From Candidatus Methylomirabilota bacterium (GTDB lineage: Bacteria > Methylomirabilota > Methylomirabilia > Methylomirabilales > Methylomirabilaceae): 13,659 bases of DNA. Below, in pieces: positions 8,617 through 13,659 of the stretch. The stretch covers positions 1-13,659 of the forward strand of contig PQAQ01000097.1 in the NCBI GenBank assembly GCA_003105305.1. The letters run 5' to 3'. A program made the translations under genes and the position numbers. How positions within the stretch are numbered: position 1 is the first letter of the stretch; each line of letters opens with the position of its first letter. The notes beneath the pieces are model-generated. The model worked only from the letters and a program-made list of their open reading frames with translations. It was not told the DNA's origin and made no database searches.

Positions 8617-9396
8617 TCACGTGACCATCCTCGGATACAGGCCTGCGGCAAGGAGGACCAGCAGCGTCGTGGTCCCGACCAGGACAGTGAAGTCGAGTTC
8701 AAGGCTCAACGCGCTCGCTCCACCCTGAAGCATCAGCGCTCGGAGCCCATCCACTTGGTAGGTCAGCGGATTGGCGACCGAGATCGTCCGAAGCCAGGTC
8801 GGCATCAGGCTGAGCGGGTAGATCGCGTTGCTGGCGAAAAAGATCGGCATGGTCAGCACCTGCCCGATCCCCATGAAGCGTTCCCGGGTCTTGACGAGAC
8901 ACGCCACGATCAACGAGAGGGTCGAAAAGAGAGCCGAGCCGAGCAGAATCAGGATGATCACGCCAAGAATAGCCCCAGGCCGGAATTGCGTTGCGATGCC
9001 CAGGAAGAGCGCCAGCACGTAGACGATGACGGCCTGTGAGAGGCCGCGGACTCCGGCCGAGACAGCCTTTCCCAGCACAAGGGCCGTCCGTGGCGCCGGG
9101 CTCACCAGATACTTCTGCAGGATCCCGAGGTCACGCTCCCAGATGATCGAGATTCCGTAGAAGATCGCGACGAACAGGACGCTTTGCGCAAGGATGCCCG
9201 GCACCAGAAAATCCACATAGGCGAACCCCCCGGTCGGCAGCTCGCGGACCCGGCCCATCACCCCGCCGAACACGAGTAGCCACAATGAGGGCTGCACCGC
9301 CCGGGTGAGCAACTCCCACGGGTCATGGCGCAGCTTGCGAATCTCGGCATCGGCAACCGCCCAGACGTACCGCATAAACGCACTGAGTCGCGTCAT
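8617..9396 (-). CDS. ABC-2 type transporter permease
   Basis: Membrane subunit of a two-gene ABC-2 exporter, 259 residues, with six predicted membrane segments. The first is in VQPSLWLLVFGGVMG, followed by a FLVPGILAQSVLF segment and the cytoplasmic motif WERDLGILQKYLVSPAPR. That motif, with VSPAPR after an amphipathic helix, is typical of ABC-2 permeases of the DrrB/NodJ/YadH kind. Later segments include AVIVYVLALFLGI, ILGVIILILLGSALF and TVLVGTTTLLVLLAAGL. The region reading FASNAIYPLSLMPTWLRTIS is also a family hallmark. ATG at 9396 overlaps the upstream ATPase stop by ATGA, so translation is coupled. Substrates of the family range from polysaccharides and lipids to drugs; the sequence does not decide among them. 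Confidence 0.93.
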   Translation of the reverse strand: MTRLSAFMRYVWAVADAEIRKLRHDPWELLTRAVQPSLWLLVFGGVMGRVRELPTGGFAYVDFLVPGILAQSVLFVAIFYGISIIWERDLGILQKYLVSPAPRTALVLGKAVSAGVRGLSQAVIVYVLALFLGIATQFRPGAILGVIILILLGSALFSTLSLIVACLVKTRERFMGIGQVLTMPIFFASNAIYPLSLMPTWLRTISVANPLTYQVDGLRALMLQGGASALSLELDFTVLVGTTTLLVLLAAGLYPRMVT

Positions 9397-10202
9397 GACA
9401 ACGCCTGGGCCGTCCGGCGGGCGCGCCGGACCTCGCGATAGCCCCCTCCCGCCTCGATGGACGCTCCGGTAAAGCGGACAAACACGTCGTCAAGGTTCGC
9501 GTCTGCGCTCACCTGAGCTTTGAGTTCTGTGGGCGCACCCATGGCCACGATGCAACCCTGGTGGATGATGGCCACCGTCTCGCACAGCGCTTCGACCTCC
9601 TCCATGTAGTGCGTCGTGAGCACCATCGTCGTCCCGAAAAGGCTCCGGAGTTCCCGGACATGCGCCCAGACCGTCCGGCGAGCCACGGGATCGAGCGCCA
9701 CGGTAGGCTCGTCCATGAAGAGGACGGCGGGGCGATGCAGCATCCCCTGCGCGATCTCCAGCCGGCGGATCATCCCGCCGGAGTACGCGCGGACCAGTGT
9801 GCGACCGGCGTCCGTCAGCCCCATGAGATCCAGGGCCTCGTGAATCCGTCGTTCCTGCGTCGCACGCGCCACGCCGTATAGTCGAGCCGAGACCAGCAGG
9901 TTCTCATACCCGGTCAGCGCGCCGTCCGCGGAGAGGAGTTGGGGGACATAGCCGATCCGGCGACGGACCTCGTGGGGATGGGTCGTCACATCAAACCCGG
10001 CGACCCACGCCCGGCCTCTGGTGGGAGAGAGGAGTGTCGTCAGTATCTTGATCAAGGTGCTCTTCCCGGCTCCGTTCGGACCGATCAGGCCGAAAAGCTG
10101 CCCGGCGGGCACCTCCAGTGAGACCGCGTCAACGGCGGTCACCCCGCCGAACCGTTTGGTCAACTCGATCGTGCGGACAGCCGACATTGGTCCTGTAGTC
10201 AT
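9393..10202 (-). CDS. ABC-2 type exporter ATP-binding protein (DrrA-like)
   Basis: Nucleotide-binding subunit for the adjacent ABC-2 permease, 269 residues from the ATG at 10202. Walker A GPNGAGKS is at 41-48, the signature is YSGGM, Walker B reads VLFMDEP with the D-loop ALDP, and the H-loop is LTTHYMEE. The C-terminal part after HQGCIVAMGAPTELKAQ is the short regulatory tail seen in DrrA-like proteins, here reading ANLDDVFVRFTG. The frame stays open to a GTG at 10355, but the extra 51 residues do not fit the family. ATG at 10202 has only a purine-rich AAAGAAGAA upstream; ATG at 10187 with AGGA close by is an alternative that loses five residues. This is the first gene of the exporter block. 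A TATAAA on the minus strand just before the ATG could be a -10 box, but no convincing -35 is visible. Confidence 0.92.
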   Translation of the reverse strand: MTTGPMSAVRTIELTKRFGGVTAVDAVSLEVPAGQLFGLIGPNGAGKSTLIKILTTLLSPTRGRAWVAGFDVTTHPHEVRRRIGYVPQLLSADGALTGYENLLVSARLYGVARATQERRIHEALDLMGLTDAGRTLVRAYSGGMIRRLEIAQGMLHRPAVLFMDEPTVALDPVARRTVWAHVRELRSLFGTTMVLTTHYMEEVEALCETVAIIHQGCIVAMGAPTELKAQVSADANLDDVFVRFTGASIEAGGGYREVRRARRTAQALS

Positions 10203-10569
10203 TTCTTCTTTATACGGGTCGCCGGGACATTGCCGACTCACCCCGTAAGTCTCACTCAACGCGCCATTCGAGAACAGAACCGCGGCGACACCGAGCGCAG
10301 CGCCGCTGCTGTGAAGCTGAGCCATCGCCATCAGCACAGGAAGATTAGGCGGCACATCCGGCTGGACGATACGCCCGCTTTACCGCCTCTTGTACCACAG
10401 AGGACCGACAACCGGCAAATCGGACGGATGAAGGATCGCATGACTCACGGCGTGGGCGGGGCAGAGAGTTGCACCTTTGCTCAGAAGACGGCGGGCTTCG
10501 ACCGGTCGCCGCATCCTCGTGCGGAGCCAGGCCTTCGCACTTCGCGTTCCTTCCACTAACCACAAATAG
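10203..10569. other. Gene-poor intergenic stretch upstream of the ABC-2 operon
   Basis: No convincing gene is seen in these 367 nt. Open frames exist on both strands but overlap one another, lack ribosome binding sites and match nothing I recognise. One minus-strand frame (10380-10565, TTG start) ends PVVGPLWYKRR and looks somewhat protein-like, so a decayed gene end is possible. The promoter of the ABC-2 operon is expected here, but I cannot place its elements with confidence. Confidence 0.4.
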
Positions 10570-10622
10570 ACGTAGCCGGTCCAGCCCCTCGATCCTTATC
10601 CGGAGGTCTGGACCGGCTACGT
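10570..10622. repeat. Perfect 15-bp inverted repeat (long hairpin)
   Basis: ACGTAGCCGGTCCAG (10570-10584) is matched exactly by its reverse complement (10608-10622). The 23-nt centre can pair further: CCTC (10587-10590) with GAGG (10603-10606). The hairpin begins 10 nt past the stop of the truncated minus-strand ORF that ends at 10632. On the minus strand it is followed by CTATTTGTGG, which has too few T for a classical intrinsic terminator; on the plus strand it is followed by TCTTGCG. Candidates are a factor-assisted terminator, a dispersed palindromic element (REP/MITE-like) or an operator. The perfection of the arms argues against chance. Confidence 0.75.
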
Positions 10623-10631
10623 TCTTGCGTC

Positions 10632-10790
10632 TCATCCACTCACATAAGCGCTTGTCCGCAATGCACAGACCTGAGACCGCGGTACAATCCACGATGCGAG
10701 ATGCTCATGCCGCATCTGCTTGAACAGATTGGGTTGACCGCTGCTGACCTGATACGGATCGGTTCCTGATGCAATGCCGGTAATGGTCAT
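10632..10790 (-). pseudogene. 52-codon ORF, probably a truncated remnant of a small DPYQ-type EF-hand-like protein
   Basis: An ATG at 10790 opens a 52-residue frame beginning MTITGIASGTDPYQVSSGQP and continuing NLFKQMRHEHLAS. This start resembles a family of short bacterial proteins, often annotated as EF-hand or hypothetical, that begin with Met-Ser/Thr-Ile, a Ser/Gly stretch, DPYQ and an F-x-Q-x-R-x-x-F-x-x-L-A-x-A-L helix. Here the resemblance stops after HLAS. The remaining residues (WIVPRSQVCALRTSAYVSG) look random and the frame ends 10 nt before the long inverted repeat. AAAAGGAGGAAAC directly before the ATG is a near-ideal ribosome site. I read it as a gene whose 3' part was lost or replaced, but a genuine 52-residue peptide is possible. 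The family match is from memory and only moderate. Confidence 0.45.
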
Positions 10791-11263
10791 GTTTCCTCCT
10801 TTTGTCGACGATCATGAACGTGGAACATCGCCAGATGCGAGGACCGTCTGCAGGTCCTCCCGTTGTGGAGCATGGCCGGTGCCTCGCCGACTGCGCTGCC
10901 GGCTTCGGTCCACAAGGCCGGCCCCCTGGCGGGCACGTGCCCTGCCGGCATACCCGAGCACGCAAGATCAGAGGCGATGGGGCTTCGCGTGGAGTCGGAC
11001 CTACCCCCTGGGTACCCCCCGCCACCCAGTGCTCTGCCACTGCGTCTTCCCCATCCGCCCCCACGGCAGCTTCCTCCACGCCGCTCATCTTGTTGCCTCG
11101 CCTCCTTCTGAATCCGTCCGGTTTCAATGCACGACCCATGAGTACGCCGAGATGCATCACAAGACAAGTCGCACCCCACTGTGCTATCGATCTTCGACTC
11201 GGGAAAAAGGATTCCATGCGCAGAACCTATCCGGGTCGCGCCTCGTCGCCAACCGTCCTCGAT
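10791..11263. other. GC-rich gene-poor stretch with palindromes
   Basis: No recognisable gene in 473 nt between the response regulator and the truncated ORF. A minus-strand frame (ATG at 11087, opening MSGVEEAAVG) has GAGG seven nt upstream but encodes low-complexity Gly/Pro/Arg/Ala sequence that runs through the start of the next ORF, so I do not call it. Two palindromes stand out: GAGGACC-N7-GGTCCTC (10839-10859) and the 12-bp perfect GGGCACGTGCCC (10931-10942). A minus-strand T5 tract near 11202-11206 lies about 60 nt past the response regulator stop, but no stable stem precedes it. The promoter of the truncated ORF should be here; I cannot place it. Confidence 0.4.
10795..10800 (-). promoter_or_regulatory. 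Strong Shine-Dalgarno AGGAGG
   Basis: AGGAGG on the minus strand, within AAAAGGAGGAAAC, ends four nt before the ATG at 10790. It is among the strongest ribosome sites in the window and is the main reason to take the short ORF behind it seriously. Confidence 0.6.
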
Positions 11264-11656
11264 TCATTCTTCGGTCGCAGCGGAGTGCAGCAGGGCGCGC
11301 TTGACGGTGTCATGGAGCTGCTCGAAGCTGCAAGGCTTGGGCAGCACCGCGAACGCTCCCAACGCGTAGGCTCGCGCAGTGATCGCGTTGTTGAGGTATC
11401 CCTGGCCGGTCACGAGGACGACCCTGGTCCACGGACACGTTGTTCGCATCTTCTCCAGCAGTTCGATCCCGTTCATGCTCGGCATGACGACATCCGTGAT
11501 GACGAGATCATAGGAGGCGGAAGATTGTTGCAGGAGCCTCCACGCGAACAGACCATCGGGAGCCGTGGTCACGCGATACCCGCGTGCGCTCAAGAGGCCT
11601 GCCACGAGGGTCCGCGTACCCTCACTATCATCAACGACTAAAATTCCGCCGGTCAT
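11264..11656 (-). CDS. Stand-alone receiver-domain response regulator (CheY-like)
   Basis: A 130-residue protein made of one receiver domain and nothing else. Acidic pocket D9-D10, phospho-acceptor D55 in LVITDVVMP, switch Thr83 in VLVTGQG and Lys107 in LPKP are all present, so phosphorylation is chemically plausible. There is no DNA-binding or enzymatic output domain and no histidine kinase gene in the window. ATG at 11656 is preceded by a weak GGAATAGAG. It lies 53 nt downstream of the Spy-like gene on the same strand, which makes it the apparent last gene of the ECF sigma operon. It could act by protein contact, as CheY or Spo0F do, or serve a kinase encoded elsewhere. Assignment to the domain is firm; its link to the sigma system is inferred from position. 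Confidence 0.92.
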   Translation of the reverse strand: MTGGILVVDDSEGTRTLVAGLLSARGYRVTTAPDGLFAWRLLQQSSASYDLVITDVVMPSMNGIELLEKMRTTCPWTRVVLVTGQGYLNNAITARAYALGAFAVLPKPCSFEQLHDTVKRALLHSAATEE

Positions 11657-11709
11657 CTCTATTCCGCGGATGAATGATATGGGGCTGTCTTTTCTCGCTC
11701 GTCGATCCG

Positions 11710-12201
11710 TTAATGCTCCTCGTCAAGCAGACTTCGCATCTCCGCGCGTAACTCTTTGAATCGCTGCCAGCGCTTTTTCGCCTTGGTGAGTTGCTCCGGA
11801 GTGAGCAGGTTACGAATCTCCGTGGCGGCTTGGAGCGACTCGTACGCCAGCGATTCCCGAAGCTTGCCGATCTGTTGAGTGAGTGGCGCGAGGTCTTCGG
11901 ACTTCAGTGGACCCGGCGTATAGAGCTTCTCAATCAACTGCTCGCGGGCTGCCCGGAATTGCCGTCGGATGGCATCAAACTTTGGACGATGGCTAGTTAC
12001 AAGTTGTTTGAGCTGCGCCTGCTGGGTGTCCGTAAGGTCTACCCCTTTAACGAGCAGCGGAAGGAAAAGTCCATCCTCTCCTCGCTCCCCTCGTATGGTG
12101 CGATCTCGGTACGGCTGGCTGGAGGCCGAGGTTGTCCAAAGACTCATCGCCAGGATTCCCATCAGAATCACTACACCTAGACGGTTCTTACGTGTGAGCA
12201 T
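11710..12201 (-). CDS. Spy/CpxP-like periplasmic LTxxQ-motif protein
   Basis: Periplasmic helical protein of 163 residues, similar to Spy/CpxP chaperones and to CnrX-type metal sensors. The signal peptide is residues 1-28 (basic NTRKN-like start MLTRKNR, then VVILMGILAMSL, cut near ASS). Mature sequence is a four-helix type with the two hallmark motifs LTDTQ (56-60) and LTPEQ (133-137), joined by charged helices. The tail has many Lys and Arg and ends LLDEEH. ATG at 12201 has GGAGG eight nt upstream; an open extension to 12381 lies inside the anti-sigma gene and was discarded. It lies 46 nt after the anti-sigma gene. In CnrX/ZraP/CpxP systems such proteins sense metals or misfolded proteins; no His/Met/Cys-rich metal site is evident apart from scattered His, so folding stress is at least as likely. 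Confidence 0.87.
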   Translation of the reverse strand: MLTRKNRLGVVILMGILAMSLWTTSASSQPYRDRTIRGERGEDGLFLPLLVKGVDLTDTQQAQLKQLVTSHRPKFDAIRRQFRAAREQLIEKLYTPGPLKSEDLAPLTQQIGKLRESLAYESLQAATEIRNLLTPEQLTKAKKRWQRFKELRAEMRSLLDEEH

Positions 12202-12247
12202 TTCCACATCCTCCCTGTGAATCGGTATCCACTGTGCCGTTGCGCGT

Positions 12248-12727
12248 CTATATCCCTTCCATATCGTCAACCGATCCGTCCTGTCCCTCCAGCTCTCCTC
12301 CATCTCGATCGGCTCGGTCAGAGGCGAGCGGAAGCATAGGCATCTCCCCGTCACCCCCTGCGGAGAGACCGGTAGACGCATCGGCTAGGAAGCGCAAGAT
12401 TTCGTTCTCGTCGTCAGTCCGTTGACGCTGCACATTGACATGGGCGTCACGCCACTGCCACACTCCGATGCTCGTCACCATCACTACCCCTGCCGCAAGC
12501 GTGGCGGCCAGCACTACCCGTCGCGACCAGGGTTCCCTGTCTTGGCGACGGGCAGGGAGTGCAGCCGGCAGCCGCTCCAGCGCCTGACCGATCAACTCGA
12601 GGTCATGGACCAACCGCCGGTACCGAGCCGTACAGTTGGAGCAGGTCTCAAGGTGGGTGAGATCCTCTACGGCGCCTTCATCGTAGTAGACCGACAGCAG
12701 GTTGTGATCTCGCAGACATTCCCTCAT
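12248..12727 (-). CDS. Zinc-finger anti-sigma factor, single-pass membrane protein
   Basis: Predicted anti-sigma factor of 159 residues. The N-terminal cytoplasmic domain carries the zinc-anti-sigma motif H-x3-C-x2-C as H25, C29 and C32 within THLETCSNC, followed by an amphipathic helix that would clamp the sigma factor. One membrane segment covers about 71-90 (VVLAATLAAGVVMVTSIGVW). The 65-residue outer part is acidic and unstructured-looking, rich in Asp, Glu, Gly and Ser. ATG at 12727 overlaps the sigma factor stop by ATGA, the usual coupled arrangement that keeps both proteins in balance. A longer open frame to 12835 runs inside the sigma gene and is not the start. Release of the sigma factor could follow proteolysis or zinc-site oxidation; the sequence does not say which. 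Confidence 0.88.
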   Translation of the reverse strand: MRECLRDHNLLSVYYDEGAVEDLTHLETCSNCTARYRRLVHDLELIGQALERLPAALPARRQDREPWSRRVVLAATLAAGVVMVTSIGVWQWRDAHVNVQRQRTDDENEILRFLADASTGLSAGGDGEMPMLPLASDRADRDGGELEGQDGSVDDMEGI

Positions 12728-13251
12728 GCGTCTTCTCCGAGCGTCTCCCGCAGACGCACTATCGCCCGAAACAAATGGCGCTTCACACTCCCGGTGCTCA
12801 GACCCAACGCCTCCGCCACATCCTGAGTCGGCCAAGCCTCAAGATGGCGCAGCACAAAGACCTCTCGCTGTCGCTGGGAGAGCTGCCGGAAGGCGCGCTG
12901 AATGCGATGGCGGGTTTCGCCGGCCAGCGCGGTAGCATCCGGCGTCGGGTCGTGGTCCACCAACTCAACCTCCTCGGCCATCTGGTCCCAGAGGCGCCAC
13001 CACGCCGCCCGCTGCCGATCGCGACAGGCGTTGATCGCGACTCGCGTAAGCCAGCGCCCCCATGCCATATCGCGGTCTGCCCTCCAGTCCCGCTCAACAA
13101 GCTTGAGAAATACCGTATGGACGACGTCCTCTGCCTCCTGGGGATTCCGCAGGACAAGGCGGCACACCCGCAGGAGACGCATCCCATGCTCACGGTAGAG
13201 TGCCTCACATTGCGCGCGCCACAACGAGCGATCGTCACGGTGTCCATCCAT
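12724..13251 (-). CDS. ECF-family RNA polymerase sigma factor
   Basis: Alternative sigma factor of 175 residues (group 4, extracytoplasmic function). Region 2, about residues 19-82, includes NPQEAEDVVHTVFLKL and the promoter-melting part RWLTRVAINACRD. A linker rich in acidic residues follows. Region 4, about 117-172, has LSQRQREVFVLRHLE and the helix-turn-helix DVAEALGLSTGSVKRHLFRA that reads the -35 element. There is no C-terminal extension. The start is ATG at 13251 with GTGAG eight nt upstream; a GTG at 13254 directly before it would add one residue and cannot be excluded. It is first in the operon with the anti-sigma, Spy-like and receiver genes. An ECF-type promoter directly upstream suggests autoregulation. 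Confidence 0.94.
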   Translation of the reverse strand: MDGHRDDRSLWRAQCEALYREHGMRLLRVCRLVLRNPQEAEDVVHTVFLKLVERDWRADRDMAWGRWLTRVAINACRDRQRAAWWRLWDQMAEEVELVDHDPTPDATALAGETRHRIQRAFRQLSQRQREVFVLRHLEAWPTQDVAEALGLSTGSVKRHLFRAIVRLRETLGEDA

Positions 13252-13270
13252 CACGTCATCTCACTCGTTA

Positions 13271-13300
13271 TAAACGAATAACCGACCCTGTCGGTTGACA
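13271..13300 (-). promoter_or_regulatory. Predicted ECF-type promoter of the sigma operon
   Basis: On the minus strand TGTCAACC (13300-13293) is followed after 13 nt by ATTCGTT (13279-13273), giving AACC-N16-CGTTTA. AAC in the -35 and CGT in the -10 at 16-nt spacing is the common ECF pattern. The expected RNA start, near 13263, leaves a leader of about 12 nt that still includes GTGAG. The spacer contains most of a 7-bp inverted repeat (AACCGAC-CCT-GTCGGTT, 13280-13296) that reaches into the -35, a possible operator. The identical arrangement recurs upstream of the divergent gene. Confidence 0.6.
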
Positions 13301-13406
13301 TGAGGTGCAGGTTGCTGCCTTTCAAGAGCCCTGAGCTCGCTGATCCATTGGACCTCCCATCATCTCTGATGTTTAGGGCATATCACCCGAACTGATTCGG
13401 CGTGTT

Positions 13407-13436
13407 TGTCAACCATCAGGAGGCACCATTCGTTAG
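13407..13436 (+). promoter_or_regulatory. Predicted ECF-type promoter of the divergent secreted-protein gene
   Basis: TGTCAACC (13407-13414) and ATTCGTT (13428-13434) are separated by 13 nt, matching the sigma-operon promoter in both boxes and in spacing; the shared form is AACC-N16-CGTT. RNA would start near 13443, leaving a leader of about 100 nt before the ATG at 13547. A short inverted repeat CCGAA-CTGA-TTCGG (13387-13400) lies just upstream of the -35. Confidence 0.6.
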
Positions 13437-13533
13437 TAAGAATGAAATGACGTATTGCATGAGGTAGAACTGAGTGTCACCTTTCGGCACCCCACACAGG
13501 CGGATGAGCTGCCGATACGCGGGGCCATTCCAC

Positions 13534-13539
13534 AGGAGG
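13534..13539 (+). promoter_or_regulatory. Shine-Dalgarno AGGAGG of the right-edge gene
   Basis: AGGAGG lies seven nt before the ATG at 13547. This near-optimal site fixes the start of the short visible reading frame. Confidence 0.8.
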
Positions 13540-13546
13540 AATTCGA

Positions 13547-13659
13547 ATGCGACGATTGGTAGCTGCAAGTGTAGTATTTGCATGCGTGACCGGCTTCAAT
13601 CTTTCCACAACGGCTACCACACCCGCCTTTGCAGAAGAGGGATGGAGCAGATCGACACC
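13547..13659 (+). CDS. Secreted protein, N-terminal part (continues past the right edge)
   Basis: Only 37 codons are visible. They begin MRRLVAASVVFACVTGF, continue through a Thr-rich stretch and reach AFAEEGWSRST, which is a signal peptide with a likely cut after AFA (residue 29). The product should therefore be periplasmic or outer-membrane. Nothing in the mature part identifies a family. It is the only confident plus-strand gene, divergent from the ECF sigma operon, and its predicted promoter matches that of the operon. In comparable loci such targets can be envelope proteases or chaperones, but that is only a guess here. Confidence 0.8.
   Translation, partial: MRRLVAASVVFACVTGFNLSTTATTPAFAEEGWSRST

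Noticed and set aside
10380..10565. A 61-residue minus-strand frame ending PVVGPLWYKRR
   Set aside because: TTG start, no ribosome site, no recognised family. It could be the tail of a decayed gene, but that cannot be supported.
10705..11217. A 170-residue minus-strand frame with an internal ATG at 11087 and a fair ribosome site
   Set aside because: Composition is random-looking (Gly, Pro, Arg, Cys) and it overlaps out of frame the short ORF with the much stronger ribosome site; no family recognised.
10802..11641. A 279-residue plus-strand open frame crossing the gene-poor stretch and the response regulator
   Set aside because: Its second half is antisense to an intact receiver domain and its first half is low-complexity Pro/Arg/Ala sequence without a ribosome site.
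13295..13323. TTGACA on the plus strand as a housekeeping -35 box
   Set aside because: At 17-nt spacing the next hexamer is CCTTTC, far from TATAAT. The TTGACA overlaps the complement of the ECF -35 box, which explains it better.
1..13659. CRISPR arrays, tRNA or rRNA genes, insertion sequences and phage genes
   Set aside because: I looked for regular direct repeats, cloverleaf-like sequence and transposase or integrase motifs and saw none.

Overview
The window (13,659 bases, moderately GC-rich) looks like chromosome from a non-model Gram-negative bacterium. Supporting this are a FtsH membrane protease, several signal peptides and one clear lipobox, a periplasmic membrane-fusion protein, a Spy/CpxP-like periplasmic protein and a DUF3300/DUF2950 pair. 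The lineage cannot be fixed from sequence alone; an environmental phylum such as NC10, Nitrospirota or a deltaproteobacterium-like group is only a guess. Every convincing gene lies on the minus strand except a partial secreted-protein gene at the right edge.

Layout. Positions 1-1157 hold the N-terminal 385 codons of ftsH. Positions 1228-4956 hold three envelope genes: a lipoprotein alpha/beta hydrolase, a DUF2950 protein and a DUF3300 protein, with DUF3300 upstream of DUF2950. Positions 5165-10202 form a tight block transcribed right to left. It starts with an ABC-2 type exporter (ATPase then permease, overlapping by ATGA). A 116-residue secreted orphan follows, then a DevCAB/MacB-like exporter (FtsX-type permease, LolD-like ATPase, HlyD-type fusion protein; 1-nt gap, then GTGA overlap). 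Positions 10203-11263 are a gene-poor stretch of about 1 kb. It contains a perfect 15-bp inverted repeat and a 52-codon truncated ORF with a very strong ribosome binding site.

Positions 11264-13254 form a four-gene regulatory operon: ECF sigma factor, zinc-binding anti-sigma factor, Spy/CpxP-like protein and a stand-alone receiver-domain response regulator. Positions 13255-13546 form a divergent intergenic region, followed by the start of a secreted-protein gene on the plus strand.

The best regulatory signal is in that intergenic region. TGTCAACC-N13-ATTCGTT occurs twice at identical spacing, once facing the sigma operon and once facing the divergent gene. It has the form of an ECF promoter (AAC in the -35, CGT in the -10). 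I infer that the sigma factor drives its own operon and the divergent secreted protein, with the anti-sigma and Spy-like proteins sensing envelope state. The rest of the window also concerns the envelope (membrane proteolysis, export, lipoproteins), but no shared control with those genes is visible: I noticed no further copy of the motif.
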